NCBI RefSeq assembly: GCF_034190915.1
Contig: NW_026947496.1
Coordinates: 58,042,501-58,106,500 of the forward strand
Reading direction: 5' to 3'
Length of the DNA stretch: 64,000 nucleotides
DNA from: Cavia porcellus
Taxonomy: Eukaryota > Chordata > Mammalia > Rodentia > Caviidae
A program made the position numbers and the translations under genes. Positions within the stretch are counted from its first letter, which is position 1. The number at the start of each line of letters is the position of its first letter. The notes under the pieces were generated by a model. The model did no database searches, was not told the DNA's origin, and saw only the letters and a list, made by a program, of their open reading frames with translations. Below are positions 29,333 to 41,855 of the stretch, piece after piece.

Positions 29333-29377
29333 TTTTGTGGTACTGGGATCGAACTCAGGACCTTGAGCTTACCAGTC
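29333..29377 (-). repeat. ID-like SINE fragment
   Basis: tggtactgggatcgaactca then ggaccttgagcttaccag: inverted B box and adjacent body only. Confidence 0.5.
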
Positions 29378-29903
29378 CAAAATGCCTATTTCATATCAAG
29401 TGCCATCATGGAGGAGAAAGTTGTATCAACCAGTGTGAAGCTTGGAAGAGAAGAGAAGGTTAATATTATCAACTTTGAGTCATTAGAATGTAGACAATAC
29501 CTAAAGCCATGGAACAGGATGAAATTTCCTAGGGTAAGGATTGGTACAATTATTTTGTCAAAAGACATGTATGTAGGTTTAGTGGGTCACGTTTTCCGTC
29601 AAAACCATTCAATTCTGCCATTGTAATTGAAAAGTAGCCATAGACAAAGGTAATTAAGTGAATTTGGCTGTCTTCTGTCTCCTTAGGAAAACAGGCTGGG
29701 AGAAATATTTGACTGGTCCTATTTTGCAAAAGGATTCTTAGAGAATAAAAATGGAGGAGAATGAAAAAGAGACTTAAACTCTCTTCATTAATACAGAAGA
29801 GGAGCCTGAAAAGAAATAGCAAAGGAAACCAACCAAGAAAGTGAGTAGAAAGGAAATCTGGGACAGCTAAGAGACTTAAAAGATGCCAAAAGAATGTGAT
29901 CAA

Positions 29904-29980
29904 GGGGCTAGGGATTTAGCTCAGCGGCATAAGCACCTGCCTTGCAAATGCAGACCTGAATTTGATCCCAGGTATCAAAA

Positions 29981-30052
<72 letters not shown>
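29904..30052 (+). repeat. ID-type SINE with (GAAA)n tail
   Basis: Body 29904-29977 has A box ttagctcagcgg and a B-box-like gaatttgatccc. The tail is about 19 GAAA units (29978-30052). Flanking duplications aatgtgatcaa (29893-29903) and aatgtggtcaa (30053-30063) differ at one base, so the microsatellite grew from the SINE's own A-rich tail. Confidence 0.85.
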
Positions 30053-30073
30053 AATGTGGTCAAAGGGTAGAAT

Positions 30074-30206
30074 CAGTTGGGCTTGGTGGCACATGCCTGT
30101 AACCATAGGACTGGGGAGGCTGAGGCAGGAGGACCACTGTGAGTTTCAGCCCAGACTATACAACATGATCAGACTCTGTCTCAAAAATACAAAAACAAAG
30201 TAAAAA
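30074..30206 (+). repeat. B1-like (7SL-derived) SINE
   Basis: gttgggcttggtggcacatg, cctgtaa, ggggaggctgaggcaggag, ending gactctgtctcaaaaat: a B1/Alu monomer with A-rich tail. Confidence 0.85.
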
Positions 30207-30629
30207 AACTGAAACAAAGTGAAAGAAAAAGTTAGACTCAAAAATCAAGAGAGGTCAAAGGAGTTCAATTGTTTGCTTAAATTTTATCAGTTAAAAAGCT
30301 GAGGCTTAATAGAGCTGATTTGCTCAGTCAGTTCAGGAATTGAGTGCATTGCTAAGGCAAATCCTATTATTATGCAATTTACCTTTTCTACAATGTAATT
30401 TACTTTCAGATGTAACAAAATATACTAAGAACAGCATCATCCTAAATCAGCACATGAGCATGATGGGTCAACCAATATTGTATACTAGCTATGTTTGTGT
30501 AAATGCGTCTGGTTCTAGATACTGTAACAATATCTTACAATACTGAAAGGAAGCAGATATTTTCAATAATTTAAGTTCTACCAAAAGCTCTCTAGGTGCT
30601 AAAAATTAACCTGCTACCTTGAAACTTTC

Positions 30630-30905
30630 TATGTTGAAATTCTAATGTTTTGTGTGATGATATTGGGTTATAGGACTGGTAGGAGGTAATTAGGATTAGG
30701 TGAGATCATAAGCGTACTGCTGCCATGATTAGTGGCTTTGAATGTCGAAGAGAAAGTGGAATTTCCCTCTTTGTCCTGTGAGGATACAGCAAAACTATGA
30801 TCATCTGCAAGCTAGGAAAGGAGCCATCACTAAGAACTAAATCAGGTAACACCTTGATCTTCAGTTCCTGAACTCCTGAAATGAGAAACACAATAAATCT
30901 ACTTG
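30630..30905 (+). repeat. MaLR-type LTR relic
   Basis: ggaggtaattaggattaggt, gaggatacagcaaaactatg, catctgcaagctaggaaagg and an aataaa near the end match the order of MLT/MST (ERVL-MaLR) LTRs. Old, no duplications seen. Confidence 0.5.
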
Positions 30906-30906
30906 T

Positions 30907-32409
30907 TAAGCCTCTTCTTTAGAATACAGCAGCTGGAAAACTCACTAGAGTGTCTGGGACAATTCTGTAGAGAAGAGACTTCAGACATAAGTAATGAGAA
31001 CATCATTCTCATTACTTCAGGTCCAGCGGAGAAACTTAACTTTGAGTAAGTAGCCTGCTGGAAGCCACCCACTTGTGACTCCAATCTGGTTAGCTTTCAT
31101 TTAAAGGAGAGTTGATAAGCTTAGATGTCATACCTCAGCTAAAAAATCTTGGAAAACCAAACTTATAAATTAAGAGTCAGATTTCAGAAATATTTCTATG
31201 GTAAACTGATAGTGTTTTCTGCCAATAAGATGTTAAATGTAGAAGTAGAATGATAGTTTTGGCAACTGGATAGATGATGAGGTCATTAATTGAGACAGGG
31301 AATCCAGGAAGAAAATGCATAAGGGAAAGGGGATACATTTTAGATTCGATTATGTAAATTTTAAGATGCCTTGGGGCATCCAAATGCAAATATTCCAAAG
31401 TCAGTTGAATAGCAAAGTCTGATAAGTAGGGATGAATTCTCTGCTAGGCCTAAAGAGTTAAGAGTCATTAATGTGTAGGTAGTTAAAACATGAGAAAATG
31501 AGACTGTTATTGTCAAATTTATATGCATGAATATTACCTGTCAGTGTGCATACAACTTTGGAAGCCCAATTATTAAAAACCATACACTGGGGACTTCCGT
31601 GTTAGCTGAATCTGCGAAATATATTACAAGATGCCAAAGCAGCTCTATTGGTTCCGGTGTGTAAATGTGTCCCTAAAGTCTTCAAAAAGAAATAAGTAAC
31701 AGAATTTGACAATGCAAATACTCCCAGAAAACAAAAATAAAATATGGAAAATAAAATTAAATTTCTCTTGCCAAATATAAAAGATGTTCAAGTAATTCTG
31801 ATGGTTTTCTAGTACTCTTGTATGAAATTAGGCCACTGCAGAGTTATTGGCATAACTTACATTTTTGGTTGTATCTCATAATATGGTGTAGGATTGAAGA
31901 ATCTCTTACAAGAGCAGACTTAGTTAATATTTCTCCCTGTGTGAAACTTTCCAATCCCAAGGCGGTGAAGAGAAATACACTAAAAAAGAGGCCAACTTGT
32001 CTATGTGTATTCAAATTTAATGCCTCTTGATCTCAGCTGAAAGTGCTGAATTTGGGTAAAAACCAATTTTGAAATTTTCACCACTCTTTTCAGTCATTTT
32101 CAAAATTAAGGGTTCCACCATTTATATAGGTGCCTGAATTATCAGATGAACTGGACTCATTTCTAGGCTTTCCTTCTACTGGCAAAAAAACCCATCAATT
32201 TTACTCCACAAGGTTGAGGGTGAACAAGATATATGTGTCTTTACAGGCCATGTCTACTTTTTCTGACAAGATGATGTAAGAGTGGTCTTGCTGTAACACT
32301 GACCATGAGTTTTTTTCACCTGGGTGGCAGATCACATTAACAGGTTTCTTGTCTGAGTATAATCCACTATAAAGGCATTATACTCAACCAGCCAAATCCT
32401 AGGAGTACA
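30907..32409. other. Non-coding interval, no gene seen
   Basis: AT-rich, frames of 75 codons or fewer, no recognised repeat family. Confidence 0.45.
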
Positions 32410-32538
32410 CACACCCAAAATCCTAGGAGTACAATTTTTGAGTCCAGCGTGGGAAGTGTGAGACCCTGCCTGTAAATAAAAAATAAGAAATAGCTAGGGA
32501 CATAGCTAGTGTGAAGGTCCTGGGTTCAATTTCCAGGG

Positions 32539-32570
<32 letters not shown>
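32410..32570 (+). repeat. B1 remnant + ID-like SINE composite with (AC)n
   Basis: gagtccagcgtgggaagtgtgagaccctgcctg is the 3' part of a B1-like unit. After an A-rich linker a degenerate ID-like unit (tagctagggacatagctag ... gggttcaatttccag) ends in about 15 AC units (32540-32568). This is the B1-dID arrangement of several rodents. Confidence 0.6.
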
Positions 32571-32571
<1 letters not shown>

Positions 32572-32724
32572 TCAAAAAAGCATTGTATTCAGTTTTTAAA
32601 GGAGCTTTTTAGAGATATAGCATGTGAAGTTTTGAAATCAAGTTACAGTTTTGCGATCTGATATGATGCTAACTTGCATCTCATTTAGATAAAGCATTTT
32701 ATCCATTTAGGATTTTGGTAATGT

Positions 32725-33192
32725 AAGAACTTTCACAAAGTATAAACAGCACAATACTCAGCCTTACACTAGGTTGTATCTACTGTGCATAGAAGACCAC
32801 CCCTAAACTCAGGCGTTTAAAGCAGTGATTATCATGCAGTTCCAGTTGGTCAGCTGAGAATTCTGCTTAGATTTGGGAGGCTGAGCTAGCTATTTCCATG
32901 GACAATTCTGCTCCATTCAGCTCTCATCCATCTCCTGGAACCAACAGTCTGGCTTGATGTATGTCCTTCTTGTCGTAGTAGCGGAGGCAGAAGGATGTCA
33001 CAGAATCCTAAAAGAGCTGTTGAGGTCCAGGCACAGATCAAGCATATAATCACTGTGGCCCCAGTCTATGGGTCAAAGTGAGCTACATGGACTAAACCGT
33101 CACTGGAAAGTTACACTTCAAAGGGCAATCCAAAGAGGAGGAGAATTTAGACCACACACACAATTTATCACATTGAGGACAACTGTTAAAAT

Positions 33193-33194
<2 letters not shown>
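32725..33194. other. Probable old repeat, family unknown
   Basis: The 32790-33130 stretch (aactcaggcgtttaaagcag, cagttccagttggtcagctg, ttctgctccattcagc) reads like an ancient DNA-transposon-type repeat, but I cannot name it. No coding frame. Confidence 0.3.

Positions 33195-33226
<32 letters not shown>
33195..33226. repeat. Poly(A) run, 32 nt
   Basis: Uninterrupted A run. No clear SINE body precedes it. Confidence 0.95.
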
Positions 33227-33231
<5 letters not shown>

Positions 33232-34571
33232 GCTAAATTAGAAAGACTATTTACTTTCATTAGTCAAATTTCAAAGAAGCATAAATAATGACATTAGTGA
33301 GCTTGCCTAAACTTTTAGCAGTGATAAAGTTCTAATTATTAAGATCTAAACTTTAATTTTCTATTTTGGTTCAGAAGCAAAATAAATATCCTTCAATCAT
33401 TATCATAACACTTTGTATTTACATAAAACAATAACTTCCCTCTGCTTGAATCACAGGTTTGATCAGTCTAATTCCACTTAAAATCCCTGCATCTTTCTGG
33501 ATATGGGTACTTTGCCTGGTTAAGCACCATTCAGAAATCAACATGCCTCTCATGCCTTTTTGTTTAAAGCAGAATTTTCTGTGCATAAAGTGCTTGTGAA
33601 AGGGTGGGATGTCAAAGACTGAGCAGGTTGGGTATGTTCAGTATCATGTTTACTTACATATATTATTTTCTGTAAGTTATAGAAACACAGAAATTCAATC
33701 AGAGAATCTCTTTATTTCCAATTTTTATACACTTCTTGGTTTCTCAGCCTGTCTTTCTGAGGACTGAGAGATGGATGTGGGCAGTTTAGCTACCTCACAG
33801 GCTCCAAATATTGTTTCACAATGGCCTTGGAAACCAGCCAGATTGCATTGTTATCCTTCTGTCAATTACAAATGTGCCAGACACCCAAAGCGTAGGGGAG
33901 GAAGAGCAATTATGGGAAGGTACCCAAGAGAATATGCCCAATGTCACCCCTGACTTGAGAGGCGACCTTTAGAAAATCAGATGCTTAAAAGAGGGATGAT
34001 GAATTGTTCTCTAGGCCAATCATGCAAATGAGTAGAAGCACCAAAGATGGAAGGGTTAAGGCAAGGAAGGTTCCAAAGAATCCAAATTTCTGTTCATGAA
34101 AAAACTGTCTCCTAACACAAAGAGAACCAGTTCCAAAGAATGGCTAAAATTTCTCCCTTGATATTAGTCATTTACCACTCTACTTGTATTCATGTTAATC
34201 CCAAATGCCCTCTTTCTGCCAAAAAACCGTGTTTCTGACACACATTCTTTCATTTTTGGTGAAGCACTAATGGTTTTATAAAATAACTTCTAAAATCCTA
34301 ATCCCAGTGCCAGAGAATTCTTTGTTTTCCTTGGCTGTAGGGCTGAACACATCAGAGTAAGAATAAAAATGGGAATGCAAACAAGTCTATTTATGTGTTT
34401 ATGTGCCTATGCCTCTAGCAACTACTCTGGTGTGACTAGGGTGTTTCTCTAAGGGGATTATGCTTTTATGCAGATTTTAAGGGAAAAAGTTTATCCTCAT
34501 CACTATAAGATTTGCCATCTTAAACTATTTGCCAGTAGGAGCTACTTTGAGCTATCAAAACAGATGGGTAA
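33227..34571. other. Non-coding interval, no gene seen
   Basis: No domain-bearing frame (60 codons at most) and no recognised repeat. Confidence 0.45.
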
Positions 34572-34645
34572 TGGGACTAAGGCACATAGCTCAGTGGTAG
34601 TGTGCATTCCTGGCCCACAAGAGGCTCTGGGTTTGATCCTATAAA
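34572..34645 (+). repeat. ID-like SINE, degenerate
   Basis: atagctcagtggtagtgtgc (A box) followed by ctctgggtttgatcct (B box). Confidence 0.6.
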
Positions 34646-35059
34646 CCTCTACCATGAACAGAACCTATCTAGCCTCACTGTATATCAATCTTAAGAAATT
34701 TTTTTTTAAAAATGTGAAATATTGGTATTATCTACAAGATAGTCATTTAGAGATATATGTGTCATTCGTGTTGCTGTAATTATTAACTTGGTTAAGGGAT
34801 GTTCAGATAGTATCACATTGCTTCTGAGAGAATCTACCAGAGTTTTTGGCAGAGATCAGTATTTTAATCAATGGACTAAACACTGAAGATCCACCCTCAT
34901 CAGTGTGGCAATTATTATTCCACTCACTGCAGATTCAAAGACAACAAAAGTTGGAAGAAGAAAAATTTCTTTCTTTCTTCTTAACTTGGTTTATCCATCT
35001 TCCCTCAGATATTAGACTCCTGATTATTTAATTTTTTTTTTTTTTTTTAAATCTGGAAC

Positions 35060-35335
35060 TTACACTGGAGCCAGTTCCCTTCTTCCCACCACTCTCTGGT
35101 TCTCAGGCCTTTGCCCTTGGGAGTTATGTCACAATCTACCCAAGTTCCCTTCTCAGGTTTTTGGACTTCATACTAAGTTATAATACTGTATTTACTCATT
35201 CTTTCATTTGTTGGGAATTCTTGGCCTCCATAATCAGACAAGTTAAGTTTCATTATACATTGTCTCTTATACATTTAGATATACATTTCATTGATTCTGT
35301 TTCTCGGGAGAACTCAGACTAATGTATGGTTCGTA
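35060..35335 (+). repeat. Old interspersed repeat 3' end
   Basis: cctccataatcagacaagtt, atacatttcattgattctgtttctc, gagaactcagactaatg correspond to a familiar mammalian repeat ending (gttctgtttctctggagaaccctgactaatac). A relative in the opposite orientation begins near 53310. Confidence 0.4.
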
Positions 35336-35449
35336 ACACTTCATAGCCATATTTGAAAATATTGCAATTCTGTTCTGACATTAGCTATGTAGAATTAGCA
35401 CCTGTGTCCCCACTGGTTAAAGTACATGGGTTTTGTGGCTCATTTTACA

Positions 35450-35543
35450 GCTAGGGATACAGTTCAGTGGCACAGCACCTGACTGGCAAGCATGAGATCA
35501 TTGAATTCAATTTCTGGTACCTAAAATAAATAAAATAAAAAGG
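35450..35543 (+). repeat. ID-like SINE
   Basis: agctagggatacagttcagtgg, gcacctgactggcaagcatg, gaattcaatttctggtacc, then an aataaa-rich tail. Confidence 0.65.
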
Positions 35544-35885
35544 AAAAAGCATCATTTCAGGTGCCAGCTGTAAGATAGGGAGTCCCTAAACCATCTGACC
35601 AATTGGCTATGAAATGGTCAGGTACCCACAACCATTCTTGCAAGTTTGGTGATTTGATAGAATGGATCACAGAACTCTGGGAAGTGCCACACTTACAACT
35701 ATAACTGTTATATTGTAGATTCAGCACTGGAAAAGGCATATAGGGTGAGGTTGGAAGGGTCAGAAACACAGAACTTCTGTGCTTTTGTAAAATTTTGCAA
35801 AATTTTACAATTTTACTTTTGTAAAATTAGAGCAAATCACCCTTATGGAACATCAATATGGTCATCAACTATGAATTCCTATCAA

Positions 35886-35988
35886 TTTTTTTTTCTGTCT
35901 TTTTCTTTTTCATAGGTACTGGGGATTGAACTCACGACCGCCTGCTTGCAAGGCAGGTGCTTATGCTGCTGAGCTAAATCCCCAGCCC
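35886..35988 (-). repeat. ID-type SINE, well preserved
   Basis: Inverted: T-rich tail, ggattgaactcacgaccgcc, ttgcaaggcaggtgcttatg, gctgagctaaatccccagcc. Flanking duplication tcctatcaa at 35877-35885 and 35989-35997. Confidence 0.85.
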
Positions 35989-37129
35989 TCCTATCAAGTT
36001 TTGATGTCCAAGGTGTTACTGCAGTTTACTTACACAGGCAAGACTTCAAAGTTGAACTCAGTTACCAGCTCTTTCTTATCGTGGAAGTTCAACTGGTTCA
36101 TAGCCTAACCCCTCTGTCTCACGGTTAGCCTTTCTGCCAGTCAGTCTCCAACCTGTGTCATCACCTGGGCAAGAATAAAGCCAAGGGACTCATGAGCATA
36201 CAGTGAATATACTTATGTTTGTGCATCACCTTCAAGTAATCATGTATAAAAAATTAAACTCTAGTAATGTGTAGATGAATAAAAACCAGGGTAGTGAAGT
36301 GAACAAAGGAGAAATAAACTCAATCAACAGACATAAAATGTGCTATAATTCCTTAAGCTAAAACAAACAGTAAGCAATGTTTCAATAGTTCTATTTTATC
36401 CCTTGTACAACAATTTGCCAGAAGTATCTAGAAAACTAAAAGACACATGGCTAAGGTTTGTTGTAGCAAATGATACAGAGGGAGAGCAATAGGGAAATAT
36501 ACATGCATCATGTGGATTCTAGATTATTTTCACATAAACTTTGGAATTTCTGCACATATAGTACCATACAAGCCACACTTTTCCTCTAAAGGGAGACTAC
36601 AGGTTGATTTTATGGAAGGTCTCTGCCCAGGGAGATGCAGCTGACTCTCTGAGTTGATTTTAGTCACATCAGTACAGCCAGTTATGCCACTGGCCATGAC
36701 AGTTGAAACAACTCCAATAATGAAGTCACATAAATATCATCAATCTTGATGTTTGCGGAAGGCTGTTCTGACCAGCTGGTATGGCATTGTGCATTGCTCT
36801 AGGTATATGCAATAAAATCATCAATCAATAACATGAAGAATCTTCCACACACTATGTTCACATGGGTCAGCCAAAATGAATTATGCCTCTAGGTTCCTCT
36901 AGAGATACAAAAGAAAGAAGTGTCAAAACATTCTGCATTAGTCTTTCCCAGACAGTGAATTCCTGAATGGTGTCCATAGTACAAAAATTCTGAGGCTGAA
37001 ATTTGAGGTGGCTCTGTACGAAGTTTAGACCACTTCGTATCTTCTCTAAATTTCTTATCAGATTCAGCTGTGAGATTTTCAGGACTGATATTCCAAATCT
37101 GTTAATCTAACACTGCATGTTTTGGCTAC

Positions 37130-38310
37130 AATTTTTTTTTTCTCTTTCCTTTACCTTTACTGGATTTGTTGTTATCTGTGCCAAATACATCCTGTCACAG
37201 TTCCCTCTCTCAGTTCCCCACACTGCGGAGCTTATTCCCACCAAGTAGCCCACATGCAGCTGTCCCCCTGCCCACATTAATCAGCTCTTATGTGGCATCT
37301 GCTTATCGCAAAGATCTCAAGGTAAATGCCACTACTTTCAACATGTTTCTCATAACCCAATTAAAAGTACCACTTTCTTTATCTTTTCCTGTCATTTCCC
37401 CAAATTTTATTTATTGCTTTTTTGCTTATATAAACTTAACACTTTCTGACTTTCTTTTGCTTTTCATGAATACAGTGTAAATCTGTGTGAGCAGATTCTT
37501 TGCACTGCTTCCCGCTTCAATTTCTGTTGCTCGGGTTTGGCCCTTATCAGGTGTGCAGTAAAATATGTTAGACTTGATAAAATCTAAATATGCAAGTTAC
37601 TGATTTTAGGACAGTATAAGGAAGATCCTGTTAATTTTTTTTGAGAGTGATAATGGAAGATGGGAGGTCAAAGGCAAATGATGATTGTTTCTGTCTGTCA
37701 CTGTGCATAAAAATGTTGAATGTTTAGGCATTTTTCTTTCTTGTTTTGTTTTCTGTATAATGAGGGCAGCAATTTCTAACTTGCAGCAAATTTTAAGAGA
37801 TTGCCGAGGTAATGCATTTAAAACAACACAGAGAAATGGTAATTTTATATTTATTTTTGGTACTCAAACCTCGTGTTTGACAGGCAGGTGCTTATGCCCC
37901 TTACCTAAATCCCTGGCCCAAAAATGGCAATTTTAAGATGACAAAATTTTGTTAGTGAAGAATTAGGTAGGCAGAAGACAAAATATCTTGACAGTGAACA
38001 TAGACCAAAGAAGTCTACAGAGAAGAAAGCATCTTATCTTTTGCAAAACACCTGGCAGTTTTTATACTCAGAGCACCATAAGTATCTAGACCTCCTGTAG
38101 GCCTGTTTTTCAGATTGGGCCCATCTTATTTGATAATTCTCCCTCATGAATGCTAATATTATGTATAAAAAGTCTACACTTTTTACTTCCCACTTTCAGT
38201 ACTTAATGGTACTTCTTATATTATGCTGCACAGTTTCTTTAATTATTCTCTATAGAGGGTCCTGTCTAGGCCTCACTGTGGTCCAGGAAGTTTATATTTG
38301 TAATCACATG
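37130..38310. repeat. Old tandem duplication, copy A (L2+MIR-bearing block)
   Basis: Shares an ordered series of similar stretches with 39950-41440: cccacatgcagctgt, aaatgccactacttt, gattcttt..cttcccgcttcaatttctgttgct, atctaaatatgcaagtta, cataaaaatgttgaa, a MIR-like piece (gcaatttctaacttgcagc..aatgcatttaaaacaacaca), ggcagaagaca, tttttatactcagagcacca and gtcca-ggaagtttatattt. The first part looks like L2. Split by a SINE at 37848-37921. Confidence 0.6.
37848..37921 (-). repeat. ID-type SINE inserted in copy A
   Basis: gacaggcaggtgcttatgcc with an inverted A box. Duplications aaatggtaatttta (37834-37847) and aaatggcaatttta (37922-37935). The matching empty site aaatgataatttta exists in copy B at 41071-41084. 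Confidence 0.8.
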
Positions 38311-38472
38311 AAATGCTATTAGTATTCTAGCAAGTTAACTCCAGTTTGCTGCTTCTAGTGCAACTCATGGCAAGAATAAAGACACCAAGGCATATTAACA
38401 GTTGTGGGGAGCCAAGGGAGTCATAAACCAGGTAGGGTGATGGTTAACCAGAACAAAGGCCTCGACTCGGCC

Positions 38473-38518
38473 AAACTCGGATTTTATTAATTTGTAAACT
38501 TGGATTTTATTAATTTGT
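38473..38518. repeat. Two tandem 23-bp units
   Basis: aaactcggattttattaatttgt (38473-38495) repeated with one mismatch at 38496-38518, inside a possible degraded LTR region (38403-38940). Confidence 0.85.
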
Positions 38519-38968
38519 AAAGAAGGGAGGAGTTTGAGGATGAGCAAGTAACTGAGAGTGGTGGGGAATGAATGTTGTGACCTGGGTTAAGTATGAGGCC
38601 TGAAATCATCTCTGTAATATGCAGAGAAGACATGCAGAAAGAATAATCTGTATAACACAATTTGAGGTAGTGTCTAATGCTTTAGATTTAGTGCTTTAGC
38701 TCTCATGTGTACTTTTTTATGCCTTGGGAAATCATAGACTCTTATCTTGAAGCTCAATCCTAGTCAACAGTGTGGAGCCTAGCTCTCCTTTCTATATGCT
38801 TTTTGGGAGCTACAAGGGGAGCAGGGGAACACTGACCCATTGCCTTGCTTCAAAGACTAAACATCAGCACTTTGGCTAGACCAATTTACACTGAATAAAG
38901 CCAATTGAAGGGATAAGGAAAAATCCTAGCCAGCTCTGTGTATATCAATACATGGAAATAGGACCAGG

Positions 38969-39353
38969 TGTTATGGTTTATATTTGGATTACCCCCACCC
39001 TCCACCAAGCTTCATGCAGTCATAAAGGTGGCCGAATCTAGCATTTGTGATTGGTTTGTTGTTTAGTGTTGGGATTGGCAGTGTGTGTGCTGCACCTGCC
39101 CAGGGATAGGTAAGCAACATACAGTATAAGGGAGGGAAGGTGGTGTGACTTTCCTCTTTTATCCTTTACGTTCTTGTTGCTTGTAACTGCAAGAGCATAA
39201 GGCTTGAACATTTGCCTCTCAGCTACGCCACCCTGCGTTGGAACCAGCTGAGTATGGACTAAAATCTCCAAAAATTGTAAGCAAATAAACCTTTCCTTCC
39301 CTAATTTTGGGTGTCAGGTATTTTGTCTCAATGAGAGAAAAGTAACCAAGACA
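38969..39353 (+). repeat. Solo LTR, ERVL-MaLR type, 385 bp
   Basis: Starts tgttatggtttatatttgg and ends ...agtaaccaagaca, flanked by ccagg at 38964-38968 and 39354-39358, the 5-bp duplication usual for ERVL/MaLR. A poly(A) signal (gcaaataaacc) lies near the 3' end, followed by the typical tcaggtattttgtctca. Confidence 0.75.
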
Positions 39354-39949
39354 CCAGGTTTAGCCAAAATGTAGATAATTGCTTTCATTTCAAGAAAAAT
39401 CATCCCATTGGTCTTTCACAATTCTCACTGCTATGTTTCAGATACTGTTTGTTCACAAAAGGTGCATATTGCAGAAGTCAAGAACATGGTTCAGGTTCAT
39501 TGGTCAGTCAAAAGTTATTCATGGTTGCACATTTCGCTACACACAAAACACATTACAAACAAGCCACAAGATTGCATGTTAGCTCCTCAAAGATACTTAT
39601 CACATGTAAGACAGGTGAATTCATGAGCGGCATGCACAAAAGAAATCCTAAAACTTTAAAATATGTGATTAAAATTTCAATTGGACTTAAACAAAATAAA
39701 ATCTCATATCATCAATAAAAGGTAGTAGAATAAGTTAATCTCAAAGGAAGCCATAAGGAAAATAATCTATTCATGACATTCTGTTAGATGATGAAGAAAT
39801 GCAGCTTAATTGAAAGCAATAAATCCTTTGCAATTATTATCCCACAAGTTTGCATAGCATGTGATCTTGCCACTTATTTTAAACTCCCCAGTGGCATCCA
39901 TTAAACTTAGAAGATCCCATATGCAACTGAATGTTAAACGATTTCTTTG

Positions 39950-41440
39950 CATTTTTTCCTCTAAATTTTGTTGGGTTCCTTGTCACCCATGCTGACCACA
40001 TTTTGCCACACTTCTGCTGCACATTTCCCCACATGTGTGAAATTTAATCCACCAAGTGACTCACATGCAACTGTTACTTCCACTTGCAAAATTCTTTCTT
40101 AGTCGGCTTCTTAGCCCCAAGATAACTTAAATGCCACTACTTCTGAGAACCCTTCATGATGACTCAATCAGAAGCAGCTCTTTACCCCACAGAGCTTTCT
40201 TTCATTTCACCCAATTTTATTTACTTCTTTGAGCTCATGCCTTTGCCCTTTTATGACTTATTTCTATCCAAACAATTTTATTTTTCGAAACTGAACTTCA
40301 TGTGAGCTGATGCTTTTTACTGATTCCCGCTTCAATTTCTATTGCTAACATTTGGCTCAGAATGTTTTCAATTTAAAAAAGTAAATAACAAATTAACAAC
40401 AAATGCTGATTATAAAGTTGATTTTAAATACTTTTCTCGAGCCACTGAGCCATTGAGAACATGTCAGGTGGCTTATCAAGCATGTCTCACCCTCCAAGTA
40501 TCATATTGAAATAAATCAGTATGTTTCAGTTGATAAGCCGTGGACCACTTAGATCAGATTACCTGGCTATCTTGGTGAAAGTGTAGCTTCATGAATATGA
40601 CAAAAATTCTGCTCCCTAAAATTCTTGTTTAGTAGATTGTACTGGAATTTGCAAAATTGCATTTTGACATATTCTTCAGTGATTCTCATGTCCACTAAAA
40701 ACAGAATTCTCAGTCTAAACCCAGTGCTAGTAACCAAAAAGGGCATAAATAAAGCACTTAACTCAGTGCTAGTAACCAATAAGGGAATAAGTAAGATCTA
40801 AATATGCAAGAGTTGTTGGCTTTATAACAGAATAAAAATGATCTGAGTCATTTATTCTGAGTATTGCTCGAAGCTTGAAAGTCATGCTGAATGATCCAGC
40901 TTTTGACTCTTACTAGGTATAAAAATGTTGAACTTTTACCTATATTCTTTACCTTTAGTTACTATTCTTTACCTTTATTTCATTTCCTAAATAGTAGGAA
41001 TAGCACTTCTAACTAGCAGTGTGGCTTAAAAGATTAATGAAGTAACATATCCAAAACACTTAACACAGTGAAATGATAATTTTAAAATGAGAAGGTTTAT
41101 TACTGAAATTTTAGGCAGGTGGAAGACAGCAGACAGCTCAGACCAACGATTCAAATAAAGCAAGACAGAAACCATTCTAATGTTCACAAAGTACATCTGA
41201 CAACTTTTATACTTTGGGTACCACAACTTCCTAACTCTGCGAGGTTTTTCTTAGACTGATTTTACTTTGTTTAATGCTTCTTTCATGTGAGTATTAGCAT
41301 TATCGAAGTCAAAGCGCTCACCTTTTATTTGATTTTTTTCATGGCACTTATACCATATTGAAGAATTTCTTTCTCTCAGTTACTCTCATTAATATGGTTT
41401 ATCGCCCAAAGATTCGTGTTCTGGAAGTTTGTTCCTTGTA
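39950..41440. repeat. Old tandem duplication, copy B
   Basis: Partner of 37130-38310, without the SINE. It contains cacatgcaactgt, aaatgccactactt, gatgctttttactgattcccgcttcaatttctattgct, agatctaaatatgcaag, tataaaaatgttgaac, a MIR-like segment (41000-41075), ggcaggtggaagaca, ttttatactttgggtacca and ctggaagtttgttcctt in the same order. Confidence 0.6.
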
Positions 41441-41754
41441 TATCAGTACTGAGATGGTGGAATCTGTGAGAGATGAGCCTTCATAGGAGGTTATACCTTC
41501 ATGAATAGAATAATACTGCTCTACCATAGCAGGTTAGATCTCATAAGAGGAAATTCTCAAGAATGCTATGTTATGAACTGAGGCCACCACATCTTAGCCT
41601 TTTTTGCATGTGACCAGTTCATTTTCCCTTGTCTAGCATATCATGATGCAGCCAGGATTTTTCCAGTCATTTCAGTGCCATGCTATTTGTGCATTTCTGA
41701 CGATAGAATCACATGCCACATAAACCTCTGTTGGCTATGCACAACTTGATGCTC

Positions 41755-41855
41755 TTTGGACAGGGGTGTTGTCACTTGGTGTTTATGTCTCCAGTGATAT
41801 TACAGTCCTTGCCACACAGTAGGTATTGAATTAATGAACAAAGAAGAGTGAATGC
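41755..41855 (+). repeat. L2 3' end
   Basis: gtccttgccacacagtaggtattgaattaatgaac follows the L2 terminal pattern (cacatagtaggtgctcaataaatg). Confidence 0.5.

Noticed and set aside
38403..38940. LTR-like stretch starting tgtggggagccaag with an inverted AATAAA
   Set aside because: No matching end or flanking duplication could be found, so not called as an element.
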